A stretch of DNA of 64,000 nucleotides from Monodelphis domestica (lineage: Eukaryota > Chordata > Mammalia > Didelphimorphia > Didelphidae). A model generated the notes under the pieces. It was not told where the DNA came from. It searched no databases and saw only the letters and a program-made list of their open reading frames with translations. Positions 21,081 through 33,080 of the stretch are shown piece after piece. Each line of letters opens with the position of its first letter. Position 1 is the stretch's first letter. The translations under genes were made by a program, and so were the position numbers. The stretch covers positions 327,778,415 through 327,842,414 of the forward strand of contig NC_077230.1 in NCBI RefSeq assembly GCF_027887165.1. Direction: 5' to 3'.

Positions 21081-21599
21081 AGCTTATACTGACTCAAACC
21101 TAAAAGTACTACAGAAATATGAGTTATTATTTGCCTGACCAGGGAGCAATATATTCACTGAGTAAATTGCACTCAGAAGGTAAGAGGAATGCTTTGAACT
21201 ACCACTTTATGTCTATTCTCTACAAGGACCAAAATGGTAGAAAAGAGTGGGCATCCAGGTTTCAGAGGTGATTATTATTTAATACTGCTAAACTTCTTAG
21301 TAACTATTTCTTTGTAAAACTTTTTTTAAAAAATTGTTTGATAATGGTAGATTGTTGTCAACTGAAGATGTATTCCTGCCAGCCCATGTAGCCTTTTACA
21401 GTTTGATGGTACCCTATCCACCATAATATCCTGGAAGCCCAAGAATCTACCCAGTTTAGAGAAATGGTCTACCACCACCATTTTGACTATACATCTTCTT
21501 CAGAGGGATAACTTCCTGAAAAGGTTGATGTTCTTTCTCAACTAAGGAAAGTGCAGGACAGATTACAGCTAAGAAAAGACAAGTTCTAGCTCTGGAAAG
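21081..21599. other. No assignable feature
   Basis: AT-rich sequence with no named repeat and no supported gene. Confidence 0.4.
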
Positions 21600-21845
21600 A
21601 TTGCTAGGTATGAACTTGGGAGACTTAGGTTTGAATTCCATCTCTGGCACACCGACAAGTCTGTGTGATCATAGGCAAGCTGTCTCTTTGCCTTTCAGCC
21701 TTAGTTTCCTAATTTATAAAATGAGAATCCTGTTTCTTGCAATGCCTACCTCACAGAGTTGTAGTTGTAATAAGACACAAGTGGGATAATATGTATAGAG
21801 TTATGTGAAGCTTAAGGTACTAATAAATGTGAGCTTTTATTATAA
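21600..21845 (+). mobile_element. CORE-SINE (MIR/THER1 type)
   Basis: B-box-like GGTTTGAATTCCATC, then TGTGTGATCATAGGCAAGC, TTAGTTTCCTAATTTATAAA, CCTCACAGAGTTGTAG and an L2-like tail ending AATAAATGTGAGC. Confidence 0.8.
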
Positions 21846-22554
21846 TGGGTAAGTATCTGCACTACTAGAAGGAATACCCCCATGGATGAGATCATGGATC
21901 CAAAGAAGTGTTATTATGATGATGTCACCTAATGAGGGTCTCAGTGCCATAGAATCCAAGATGCCAGCAGCATGTTGTAATACATCTGGAAGACTGAACC
22001 ACTACCTACCCTTGGAAGCATTTAAAACCCCAAAGGGATTTAGTACATGGGAAAGTAATGAAGATCTGAGAAACAAAGAACAATTTAGCATCTCCCTGTT
22101 CATCCATTTTGTCTGGCACCAAATTGCAACAAAGAATATCCACCATTCATTTAGGCATCATTCTCCAGACTGAAATAAAAAAAGAGTAAGTCTGTGGAAA
22201 TGGCAGACTCAGAGTAGGTAGACTTCACCTCTTTGTAAAAGGGGATAGTCTAGGAAACAGTTACTATGGTGACAGAGAAACAGGCACCCTACAGTAAATG
22301 ACATCAGATCTCCAGAGCTTCCTTATTGACTCATAGCTCCCTTAGCCATCATTGTAACTTTCTTCTCCATTGCCAAGATGTCCTTGGAATAATATGCTAT
22401 GGCAAGTGTGGAACATATAGAGAACACCACAACAACAATAATAACTACTTTCATTTATCATTATTGTGAATGAAGTATATTTTGAGGAAAAAAAGAAATA
22501 ATCCCTGACCTTACAATAATAATGGCTGGCACTGGCACTGGTGCTTTAAAATCC
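21846..22554. other. No assignable feature
   Basis: A 95-codon plus-strand frame (21886-22173) shows no domain or compositional sign of coding. No repeat identified. Confidence 0.4.
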
Positions 22555-22740
22555 ACAATCATTTTGCCAGCATTTTCTTCCCAAAGGTGTTTTCAAATAG
22601 GTGCTATTGTCATCTCCATTTTGTGAATGAGGAAACTGAGACTGAGGGAGGTTAAAGTGACTTGTACAAAGTTGTACAAGTAAGTATCTGAAATGGAAAT
22701 TCATACCCTGGTCTTCTTAACTTTAAGCCCAGCTAGAACT
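22555..22740 (-). mobile_element. MIR (inverted)
   Basis: The plus strand carries the inverted MIR order: GTGCTATTGTCATCTCCATT, GAATGAGGAAACTGAGACTG, AAGTGACTTGTACAAAG and TACCCTGGTCTTCTT. Confidence 0.8.
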
Positions 22741-23239
22741 CTAAAAAGGTTCATGGAAGGTTTCTGCAGTTCAATAATGGCTATTTCAAATGTGCCCCCT
22801 ACACCCTCCATCTCTAGAATGCTGGAAGATGAATGTTTGGATAATATGGAGGAGCCAGGTCTAGAAGACTTGAAAAGAATGGAAGGGGTCCATTCAGGAA
22901 ACTCCTTCTTTCTATACTTGAGAAAAGGACTTCCTTAATCTCAAATAATATATAACAGGATGAATGCTAATAAAAATGTGTAGTTCCCAGGTACTACTAG
23001 AATCTCTGTAACAATCATGGATACACAAAGCATCTAAGTCTATAATGAATCTTCAGTCTCTCTGTGGCCCTTTGTGGGGAACAAAAAGAACTCTGAAAAA
23101 CATAGGGAGCTTCTGGTTTCAGATGACGATCTTATCTAGGTCCTTTTGATACAAAGCTTCTAATTTCCTACTCTTCAATACAAAAAACAGGAAGGTATCT
23201 GCCACATAAATTATCAGATGGCAGCAATTTGTGCATTTT
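22741..23239. other. No assignable feature
   Basis: Short open frames only (81 codons at 22693-22938 overlap the MIR). No motif or repeat recognised. Confidence 0.4.
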
Positions 23240-23400
23240 GTATGATATAGTAGAAAGAGTCCTGAACTTGGAGTCAGGATATCTGAACTTGAAGTTCAAC
23301 TTTGACACTTACTGTGTAATAGTACTGAACAAGACATTTAACCTGTCATTATTTTTAATATAGGAATGATAATACTTCTTGATGGTGTTGTAGGGAAAGT
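23240..23400 (+). mobile_element. CORE-SINE fragment
   Basis: It contains GAGTCAGGATATCTGAACTT, a degraded B box, CAAGACATTTAACCTGTC and TAATACTTCTTGATGGTG in CORE-SINE order. Confidence 0.65.
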
Positions 23401-24330
23401 ATCTTGTACCTCTTGGCCTCAGGTAGCTAATGTTTGTTGAAGTTTCAGCAGATTCAAAGTTTGTGGATTTGAATTTCACTGGAGATGAATTTTTATATCC
23501 CCTTCTCTCAGTAGAATGTAGACACGGGCAAGGACCATGTCATTCTTAACCTTTGGATTCTCAGGACCTCACAGTAAATTTGAATAGATCTGTGGTATTA
23601 CCAGGGTGGGTCCTCCCCTAACTTAAGCATATTAAAACATTTGCATTATTTTCCAACCTCTGTGTTTCTAGTCCATGATTTTCCATGGACCCTCCATAGA
23701 ATATTCTCCTTCATAAATGTTATGATGGGAATAGGCTTCATGAAGACTGGACTCTTTACCCCTCTGTCAACCTGGCATTGGCATGGGTAATTAATGCTAT
23801 TCATCCCAATCACTACTTTATGATTTGTCAGCACAGTAAATTTGCCCATGTATCCAATAATCTAACATAATCAGCAAGTTTTTACTAGCGAAACAGGTTC
23901 TTGCCAATAATTCCAGTCCTGAGGAGCCTATCCAGATACAATCTCACATGGACTTTGGAACATACATAGACATTCTGTACCTGGTTCTGGTCTGCTACAC
24001 AAGGCAAAAAGAAGCCTCTGTGACTAGCTATGGGACTCAAACTGGGTATGTAATCAAAAGGTACTAGTTGACCAGATCATGTCTGCAATGAAAGAGGTGT
24101 ATCAAGGACTTCCTTGGCATGCAAGCAAATCTTGGTCCTCTCTGATTGTTATGCCATTCTATGGGATCATCTGTAAGACATCTATGGTATCATCTGGTGT
24201 GAAGAGTGTGAATGGAGTTCCTCCATGTATGTCCTGAAGCCAGAAAGCTGAGTTCCCATTTACTCCCAGAGGGATGCTTCATCCCTCTTTGCAAGTAGGG
24301 CACAAGTGTGTAAAGCAAGAAACAGCTTTG
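23401..24330. other. No assignable feature
   Basis: About 0.9 kb with no repeat I can name and no supported ORF. It borders the older plus-strand L1. Confidence 0.4.
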
Positions 24331-24371
24331 AAAGAATGTAGCCACAGTACCAGATCTCAAGTTGTATTATT
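24331..24371 (+). mobile_element. Older L1, 5' piece (split by L1 copy B)
   Basis: TAGCCACAGTACCAGATCTC and the following bases match the ORF2 stretch that precedes the [10 protein letters not shown] coding region. The same reading continues at 30889 after the 6.5-kb insertion. The old L1 therefore began here, itself 5'-truncated in ORF2. Confidence 0.75.
24357..24371. repeat. Target-site duplication of L1 copy B (left)
   Basis: TCAAGTTGTATTATT, identical to 30874-30888. It marks the L1 copy B integration site; a sixteenth base (C) may also be shared. Confidence 0.92.
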
Positions 24372-24756
24372 TTTATTATTATTATTATTTTTTATTTAAA
24401 CATTATTTTATTTGGTCGTTTTCATACATTATTCACTGGAAACAAAGATAGTTTTCTTTTCCTCCCTTTCCCTCCCCCCCCCCCCCCGCCTTTCCCTCTC
24501 CCATAGCCGATGCATGATTCCACTGGTTATCACATGTGTTCTTGACTCGAACCCATTTCCCTGTTGTTGGAATTTGCATTATAGTGTTCATTTAGAGTCT
24601 CTCCTCAGTCTTATCTCCTCCAACCCTGTAGTCAAGCAGTTGCTTTTCATCGGTGTTTTTACTCCCACACTTTATCCTCTGCTTGTGGGTAGTATTTTTT
24701 TTTAGATCCCTGCAGATTGTTCAGGGAAATTGCATTGATACTAATGGAGAAGTCCA
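24372..24756 (-). other. L1 copy B 3' UTR and A-rich tail
   Basis: It starts after the ORF2 stop at 24757. It contains a run of 14 plus-strand C (minus-strand G) at about 24474-24487, a polypurine feature found in mammalian L1 3' UTRs that may form a quadruplex. The tail is a TAA-type A-rich repeat at 24371-24393. Confidence 0.8.
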
Positions 24757-27700
24757 TCACCTTCGATTGTACCACAATGTATCAGTCTCTGTATATAATG
24801 TTTTCCTGGTTCTGCTCCTTTCGCTCTGCATCACTTCCAGGAGGTTGTTCCAGTCTCCATGGAATTCTTCCACTTTATTATTCCTTTTAGCGCAATAGTA
24901 TTCCATCACCAACATATACCACAATTTGTTCAGCCATTCTCCAATTGAAGGGCATCCCCTCATTTTCCAATTTTTGGCCACCACAAAGAGCGCAGCTATG
25001 AATATTCTTGTACAAGTCTTTTTGTCCATTATCTCTTTGGGGTACAAGCCCAGCAGTGCTATGGCTGGATCAAAGGGCAGACAGTCTTTTATCGCCCTTT
25101 GGACATAGTTCCAAATTGCCCTCCAGAATGGTTGGATCAATTCACAACTCCACCAGCAATGAATTAATGTCCCCACTTTGCCACATCCCCTCCAGCATTC
25201 ATTACTTTCCATAGCTGTCATGTTAGCCAATCTGCTAGGTGTGGGGTGATACCTCAGAGTTGTTTTGATTTGCATCTCTCTGATTATAAGAGATGTAGAG
25301 CACTTTTTCATGTGCTTATTAATAGTTTTGATTTCTTTGGCTGAGAACTGCCTGTTCATGTCCCTTGCCCATTTGTCAATTGGAGAATGGCTTGATTTTT
25401 TGTACAATTGATTTAGTTCTTTATAAATTTGAGTAATTAAACCTTTGTCAGAGGTTTTTATGAAGATTGTTTCCCAATTTGTTGCTACCCTTCTGATTTT
25501 GGTTACATTGGTTTTGTTTGTACAAAAACTTTTTAATTTGATGTAATCCAGATTATTTATTTTGCATTTTGTAACTCTTTCTAATTCTTGCTTAGTTTTG
25601 AAGTATTTCCCTTCCCAGAGGTCTGACATGTATACTATTCTGTGTTCGCCTAATTTTCTTATAGTTTCCTTCTTTATGTTCAAGTCATTCATCCATTTTG
25701 AATTTATCTTGGTGTAGGGTCTGAGGTGTTGATCTAAGCCTAATCTTTCCCACACTGTCCTCCAATTTTCCCAGCAGTTTTTATGAAATAGTGGATTTTT
25801 GTCCCAAAAGCTGGGATCTTTGGGTTTGTCATATACTGTCTTGCTGAGGTTGCTTGCCCCCAGTCTATTCCACTGATCCTCCTTTCTGTTTCTTAGCCAG
25901 TACCAAATTGTTTTGATGACCCCTGCTTTGTAATATAGTCTGAGATCTGGGACTGCAAGACCCCCTTCCTTTGTATTTTTTTTTTTCATTATTTCCCTGG
26001 ATATCCTTGATCTTTTGTTCTTCCAAATGAACTTTGTTATGGTTTTTTCTAAATCAGTAAAAAAAATTTTTGGAAGTTCCATGGGTATGGCACTAAATAG
26101 ATAGATGAGTTTGGGTAGGATGGTCATTTTTATTATATTGGCTCGTCCTACCCATGAGCAGTTAATGTTCTTCCAATTGTTCAAGTCTAGTTTTAGTTGT
26201 GTGGAAAGTGTTTTGTAGTTGTGTTCATATAGATCCTGTGTTTGTCTCGGGAGATACATTCCTAAGTATTTTATTTTGTCTAGGGTAATTTTGAATGGGA
26301 TTTCTCTTTCTAGTTCTTGATGCTGAGCTGTGTTGGAATTATATAGAAACGCTGATGACTTATGTGGGTTTATTTTGTATCCTGCAACTTTGCTAAAGTT
26401 GTTGATTATTTCAATTAGCTTTTTGGTTGAATCTCTAGGATTCTTTAAGTAGACCATCATGTCATCTGCAAAGAGCAATAATTTGGTCTCCTCCTTGCCT
26501 ATTTTGATGCCTTCAATTTCTTTTTCTTCTCTAATTGCTACTGCTAGTGTTTCTAATACAATGTCAAATAATAGAGGTGATAATGGGCATCCTTGTTTTA
26601 CTCCTGATCTTATTGGGAATGCATCTAGTTTATCCCCATTGCAGATGATATTAGCTGATGGTTTTAGATATATACTGTTTATTATTTTTAGGAATGACCC
26701 TTCTATTCCTATGCTTTCTAGTGTTTTTAGTAGGAATGGGTGTTGTATTTTATCAAAGGCTTTTTCTGCATCTATTGAGATAATCATGTGGTTCTTGTTG
26801 GTTTGCTTGTTGATGTGGTCAATTATGTGGATAGTTTTCCTAATGTTGAACCAGCCCTGCATCCCTGGTATAAATCCTACTTGATCATGGTGGATGACCC
26901 TTCTGATCACTTGCTGGAGTCTTTTTGCTAGTATCCTATTTAAGATTTTTGCATCTATATTCATTAGGGAGATTGGTCTATAATTTTCTTTCTCTGTTTT
27001 TGGCCTGCCTGGTTTTGGAATCAGTACCATGCTTGTGTCATAAAAGGAGTTTGGTAGAACTCCCTCTTTGCTTATCATGTCAAATAGTTTGTATAGTATT
27101 GGGATTAACTATTCTCTGAATGTTTGATAGAATTTGCTGGTGAATCCATCAGGCCCTGGGGATTTTTTCTTAGGAAGTTCTTTGATGGCCTGTTGGATTT
27201 CTTTTTCTGATATGGGATTATTTAAGAAAACTATTTCTTCTTCTGTTAGTGTAGGCAATTTATATTTTTGTAAATATTCATCCATATCACCTAGGTTGGT
27301 ATATTTATTGCCATATAGTTGGGCAAAGTACTTTTTAATGATTGCCTTAATTTCCTCTTCATTGGAGGTGAGATCCCCCTTTTCATCCTTGATGCTGTTA
27401 ATTTGCCTTTCTTCTTTCCTTTTTTTAATTAAATTAACCAGTACTTTGTCTATTTTGTCTGTTTTTTCAAAGTACCAGCTTCTAGTCTTGTTTATTAGCT
27501 TAATAGTTCTGTCACTTTCTATTTTATTAATTTCTCCCTTAATTTTTAGGATCTCTAGTATGGTTTTCTTCTGGGGGTTTTTAATTTGTTCATTCTCAAG
27601 TTTTTTGATTTGCATTTCCAATTCCTTGGTCTCTGTCCTCCCTAATTTGTTATTATATGCACTCAGGGATATGAATTTTCCTCTAAGTACTGCCTTGGCT

Positions 27701-28566
27701 GCATCCCATAAGGTTTGAAAGGATGTTTCGCCGTTGTCATTTTCTTCAACGAAATTGTTAATTGTTTCTATGATTTCTTCTCTAACTATCCGATTTTGGA
27801 GTATCATGTTATTTAATTTCCAATTAATTTTTGATTTGGGTCTCCATGTACCCTTGCCAATCAATATTTTAATTGCCTTGTGATCTGAAAAGGCTGCAGT
27901 TAATATTTCTGCTTTTCTGCATTTGAGTACCATGTTTCTATGACCTAGTGTATGATCTATTTTTGTGAATGTGCCATGTGGTGCTGAAAAGAAGGTGTAT
28001 TCTTTTTTGTCCCTATTTATTTTTCTCCATATGTCTATTAACTCTAATTTTTCTAAGATTTCATTCACCTCTTTTACCTCTTTCTTGTTTATTTTTTGGT
28101 TTGATTTATCTAAATTTGATAGTGGTTGGTTCAAGTCTCCCACTAATATGGTTTTACTGTCTATTTCCTCCTTCAATTCTCCTAGTTTCTCTATTAAAAA
28201 TTTGGATGCTATACCATTTGGTGCTTACATGTTGATTAGTGATATTTCCTCATTGTCTATACTTCCTTTTAGCAGAATATATTTACCTTCCCTATCCCTT
28301 TTGATCAGGTCTATTTGTACTTTGGCTTTGTCAGATATCATGATTGCAACTCCTGCCTTCTTTCTATCGGTTGAGGCCCAAAAGGTCTTACTCCAACCTT
28401 TAATTCTAACCTTGTGAGTGTCAACCCGTCTCATATGTGTTTCTTGAAGACAACATATGGTAGGGTTTTGGGTTCTAATCCAATCTGCTATTTGTCTACG
28501 TTTTATGGGTGAGTTCATCCCATTCACGTTCAAAGTTATGATTGTTATTTGTGGATTTGCTGGCAT
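24757..28566 (-). pseudogene. L1 copy B ORF2 (endonuclease/reverse transcriptase), two nonsense codons
   Basis: The frame covers 1269 codons from ATG at 28566 to the stop at 24757, close to the 1275 of human L1. The endonuclease comes first: LNVNGMN near codon 13, QETHMR near 42, then SDHKAI. The reverse transcriptase follows, with [29 protein letters not shown] and the catalytic FADD box near codons 699-702. The C-terminal Cys motif (CX3CX7HX4[19 protein letters not shown]) is intact. Two in-frame stops interrupt an otherwise unshifted frame: TAA at about 28225, after NM, where other copies have a Tyr codon, and TAG at about 27109, after FRE, where Gln is expected. It has the layout of a recently active enzyme but cannot make a full protein as read. 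Confidence 0.95.
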
Positions 28567-29250
28567 TTTGATATTTTCCCCTAGTTCTGACCTTTCTTCT
28601 TTAGCTTTCTCCTTTTGAACCAGTGATTTACTTTAGGTCAGTCCCCTTAGTCCCCTCCCTCGAGATGCTTTCCTTTCTAGCCCCTCCCTTTTTATGCTCC
28701 CTTCCCCTCCCCCCTCTCCTTCCCTCCCTTTTTGTACTCCCTCCCCCCTCCCCCTCCTTGATTTTCCTTTCTTTCTTGCCCTAATGGATAAGATAGAATT
28801 CAGGATCCCACTGGATCTAGATGTTCTTCCCTCTCAGATTTGATTTCACTGAGAGTAAGGTTTAAGTAATTCCACTTCACGCTCTCTTCCTCTCCTTCTC
28901 ATATGAGAGTTCTTCCCCTCCCCTTCCCATGTGTATCTTTATATGGGAAAGATTATTCTACTGATTCCCCCCCTATTTCTTGAAGTTAATCTTAGTATTA
29001 TCGCAGTTCCCCCCTCCCTTTTCCTTTCTTTGCCCCAACTTTCCCCAAATCTTCTTAATGCCCCAATCTTTCCCTATGCATCTTTCTTCTAACTACTCTT
29101 ATGATGATACAATTTATGAGTTACACAAAACATTTTCCCCACATATTAATATATATAATTTGATGTAAATGTAGTCCTTATAGAAGAGAGTTTGACTTAA
29201 AGAAAAAAATAAGATTTATCTCCTTTTCCCTTTCTTTCATATTTACCTTT
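28567..29250 (-). other. L1 inter-ORF spacer, 684 bases, purine-rich on the sense strand
   Basis: Between the ORF1 stop and ORF2 start. The plus strand is full of CCCTCC/TTCCC tracts (28660-28760, 28900-29050), so the L1 RNA is G/A-rich here. Human L1 has only ~63 bases in this place. L1 copy A has a spacer of similar size and composition (about 12.80-13.50 kb), so this is a lineage feature. Confidence 0.8.
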
Positions 29251-30230
29251 TCATGTTTCTCTTGCTTTCTGTGCTTGGATATCAAACTTTCCACAGAGCT
29301 CTGGTCTTTTCTTAGCAAATGCTTGGAAATCTTCTATTTTGTTGAATGCCCATACTTTCCCCTGGAAGTATATAGTCAGTTTTGCTGGGTAGTTGATTCT
29401 TGGTTGGAGACCCAGCTCTCTTGCCTTTCTAAATATCGTGTTCCATGCTTTTCGGTCTCTTAGTGTGTTAGCCGCTAAGTCGTGTGTGATCCTTATGGGA
29501 GCCCCCTTATATCTGAAGCTCTTCTTCTTGGCTTCTTGTAGGATTTTCTCCTTTACTTGGAAGCTCTTGAATTTGGCAATTACATTCCTAGGGGTTGTCT
29601 TTTGGGGATTTAGTATAGAAGGTGTTCTATGAATCCTTTCTATTTCTATTTTGCCCCTTGATCCAGAACGTGAGGGCAATTTTCTTTTATAATCTCCTGT
29701 AGAATAATATCGAGTTTGTTGTTTACCTCTGGTTTTTCTGGGAGACCGATAATTCGGAGATTTTCTCGTCTCCCTCTGTTTTCCAGGTCTGTGACCTTCT
29801 CAGTGAGATATTTTATGTTTTCTTCTAATTCATTAATTTTTTGGGTTTGCTTTATTGATTCTTGCTGTTTTATCATCTCGCTTTCTTCGAGGTGCTTAAT
29901 TCTGGTCGTTAGGGACTGGTTTTGCTTTTCAGCCTTGTCTGCCCTTCTATTGGATGCTTCGAGTTCTTTTTCCAATTGAGCATTCTTATCTGTCAGATAG
30001 CTGATCTCTTTCTCCCATTTTTCTTTCCAGGTTTCCATCTTTTGGATAAGTTCCAGTTTGAGATCTTCCAGAGCTTGTTGATAGTTTCCATTTTGGGAGT
30101 CGTGTTCTGAATTTTTTTGGATTTCCTCCTCATTCTCCTCTTTTCCTTGGGTACTTCCACCATAAAAGTTTTCAATAGTCACTTTTTTCCCTTTCTTCCT
30201 GGAGGCTTGATTTTGGGCCATGTGAGCCAT
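29251..30230 (-). pseudogene. L1 copy B ORF1 (RNA-binding trimeric chaperone), one frameshift
   Basis: ATG at 30230 (a second in-frame ATG three codons on). Residues 1-50 are basic and Ser/Asn-rich. A long coiled coil spans about 53-150 (QKMETWKEKWEKEI through EKVTDLENRG). The RNA-recognition domain starts at about 153 (RRENLRIIGLPE), followed by the C-terminal domain (RIHRTPSILNPQKTTPRN, then RDRKAWNTIFRKAREL). The frame breaks once, near 29650-29660, where a 1-base indel moves the reading to the second piece (29679-29251). Total length is about 326 codons against 338 in human. Confidence 0.92.
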
Positions 30231-30873
30231 CCCTTTGGTGGTTTTATTCCCCTTTCCTTTTTGGTCTGGGATCTGGGTTATATGGGTGGTTTTTCTGTGA
30301 ATTTAGCTTGCCTCAGACTAGTTCTTCCCAGCCTCCGAGGTTTCTTAGAGCGCTGGGTCCCTGATCACAGCCACACTGCCCAGGTGTTCAGCTCCACCCA
30401 GATAATCAGTGTGTGATCCACCCCTGGTGCTCAGCTCAGAGTAGATGTTCAGCGCAGCCCGCCCCAAGTACAGTCCCGCTGTCGCTGGATTCTCCAGTGA
30501 AACCGCCCTGAGACGCCTTATCCTGGCAGTCCCCAGATCCCAAGGACCCTGGAGTGCCCCCCCCCCCCCAGACAGAGACGCTCCCCACTCACTCGCTGTC
30601 CCGGTGAGCGCTCAGGTAGCTCACTCTGGTTTAGTGGGGGAGGTGGGGTAGGGGAAGGGCGGCTCAGTTCACTTTTCTGTGCAAGCTTTTCCTTCTTATT
30701 TTAGTGTGGAAATGTTCAAGCCCCATGTACCTTCGCCTCTGTGGGGTACTGGGGAGTCCTTCTGTTCCTCCAAAGGTGATTTTATGCTCCTTTGATGTAG
30801 TCTATTTCGTTTGGTGCCGCGGAGAGGAAGCGTGTGGCGTCTAGATTGCAGCCATGATTACCCAGAAGTCCCC
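30231..30873 (-). promoter_or_regulatory. L1 copy B 5' UTR (internal promoter region)
   Basis: A 640-base leader with many CpGs, much richer in GC than the surroundings. It begins with GGGG at 30873. L1 5' UTRs contain the pol II promoter that travels with the element; activity is inferred. Unlike copy A, no clear tandem unit is seen here. Confidence 0.7.
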
Positions 30874-32390
30874 TCAAGTTGTATTATTAAAGTAATATCA
30901 TCAAAACAATCTGGTACTGGCTAAGAAATAGAATAGTGGATCATGGAATAGGTTAGGTACACAATACACAATAATAAATTACCTTAGTTATCTAGTTTTT
31001 GATAAGCCCAAAGATCCAAGATTTGGGGGAAAGTACTCACTTTTTGATGAAAAAAATTGCTGGGAAAACTGGAAAGAAGTTTAGCAGAAACTGGGAATAA
31101 ACATTCACACCATATACCAAGATAAGATCAAAATGGGTACATGATTTAGGCATAAAGTAAATTAGGGAAACATGGAACATTTAAACACTCAGATCTATGG
31201 TTGAGGGAAGAGTTTATGACCAACAACAAGAGAGAGATTTACAAAATGTAAAATGGATCATTTTAATTAACAAACAAAACCAATATAGCCACAAATGGAA
31301 GGAACACAGAAAACAGGGGGAAAATTTCAAGTTTCTCCAATAAGGACCTCATTTTGCAAATATATAAAGAACTGAGTCAAATTTATAAGAATATGAGTCA
31401 TTCCCCAATTGATAAATGGTCAAAGGATATGAACATGCAGTTTTAGGAGAGGAAATCTAAGCTATTGATAGTCATGAAAAATGCTTTAAATCAGCATTGA
31501 TTAGAGAAATACAAATTAAAACAACTCTGAGTACCCCCTCAGACTCTTTAGATTGCCTAATATTACAGAAAAGGAAAACTACAAATGTTGGAGTATATGT
31601 ATAAAAACTGGGACACTGATGAATTCTTGGTGGAATTATGAACTAATCCAACCATTTTGGAGAATAATTTGGAACTATAGTGAAAGGATTATAAAATTGT
31701 GCATACTCTGTTTTTCAATATTACCACTACTAGGTCTAAAACCAAAAGAGATGAAAGGAAAAGGAGAAGGACTCATACATACAAAGATATTTATGGCAGC
31801 TACTTGTGGTAGCAAAGAATTGGAAATTAAAGGGATGCCCATCAATTGGGGAAGGATTGAACAAGTTGTGGTATATGATTGTGATGGAATATTATTGTGT
31901 TATAAGAAATGATGAATAGGATTATTTCGGAAAAACCTGAGAAGGCTTATATGAAGTGATGCAAAGTGAACTGAACAGAGCCAGGAACTCATTGTACACA
32001 TTAATAGAAATATTGTATGATGATCAACTATGAATAACTTAGCTATTTTCAGCAATGCGATGATTCAAGACAATTCTGAAGGATTTATACAATGCTATCC
32101 ACCTCCAGAGAAAGAACCATGGGACTGCATACATTTTAAAACACTTTAAAACTTTTTCTTGTTTTTTAAATTTCTTTTAGTTGTCTTTTGCAACATAGCT
32201 AATATGGAAATATGTTTTGCATGACTGCAGATGTATAATCTGTATCAAATTACTTTGCCTTCTCAAGGAGTAGGGAGGAAGAGAGAATTTGGAACTCAAA
32301 AATCATTTTAAAAAACACAAATGATAAAAATTATTTTTATAGGTAATTGAGAAAAAATTAAAACATTCAAAAATATTGTTAGTGTTATGG
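30874..32390 (+). mobile_element. Older plus-strand L1: C-terminal half of ORF2 and 3' UTR
   Basis: Continues the piece at 24331-24371 and includes the duplicated target 30874-30888. Coding matches run from ATCATCAAAACAATCTGGTA ([11 protein letters not shown] region) through a 119-codon open piece at 31553-31912 (GTLMNSWWNYELIQPFW, GLKPKEM, then the C-terminal tail). The 3' UTR ends in GGAACTCAAAAATCA and AATTGAGAAAAAATT blocks. Frames are broken. It is older than copy B, which it hosts. Confidence 0.88.
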
Positions 32391-32939
32391 GGAATTTAAG
32401 AAAGGGGGAAAGGTTTATACAAAAGGGAAAAACAACTTTTAAATAAATGAGGTTATTAACAAAGAAAACGTTTGCATCTGACTATTTGTCCCAAGATATT
32501 TTACCCACTATAGCTAATTTCCTAAACTTAACCTGTCTAACTAACTCAACTAAAGATTTCTAAGCATTAGTCCAACAGGGAACCCAAAATCTCACACACA
32601 TGAGTCCTTGGTGGGTCAGGTAATAGGAATCTAGCTGTTGAGTCCTCAGATGTTCCAGGAAAGAGAGAGAAAGGCTCCTCCAAAATCACTATGTCCACCA
32701 GAATGTATGGGGATCTTCTCAATCCTTTTGATCTTATTCTTACAAGATGAGGTTGTTCAGGGAGAGTCCAGATCCACACCCTTCAGGCTTGACCTTCTGC
32801 TCCAGACAAACAGTTGAAAACCTGTCCCTTCAAGAGCTTGGAACTCTCACCTAGCCAGCTCTTGGAGAATTCTGAGGTTTGAGGGCTGTCAGTCAATTCT
32901 TTGTAGCTTCTTTGCACATTGTAACTTCCCTTGCTACAT
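32391..32939. other. No assignable feature
   Basis: About 550 bases between two L1 pieces. Composition is more GC-balanced than the flanks and could be an LTR, but no TATA/AATAAA pair or ends could be identified. Confidence 0.35.
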
Positions 32940-33035
32940 TAGAAAAGTAAAACAAACAAACAACTCTATACTCTTTGACTCAGTGATGCCATTACTAGAA
33001 CTGTATCCCAAAGAAATGAAATAAAAGGGAATAGG

Positions 33036-33080
<45 letters not shown>

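Larger units (their letters stand above)
24372..30873 (-). mobile_element. L1 copy B: full-length, young LINE-1
   Basis: A 6.5-kb minus-strand L1 bounded by a perfect 15-bp target duplication. From its 5' end (GGGGACTTCTGGGTAATCATG at 30873) it has a CpG-rich 5' UTR, ORF1, a 684-base spacer, ORF2, a ~385-base 3' UTR with a G-rich tract (C-rich at 24470-24489 on the plus strand), and an A/TAA-rich tail. Few disabling changes are visible: one frameshift in ORF1 and two nonsense codons in ORF2. That points to recent insertion. Confidence 0.95.

Noticed and set aside
27134-27718. 194-codon plus-strand frame, and others at 26459-26884 and 27965-28417
   Set aside because: All are antisense shadows of L1 copy B ORF2.
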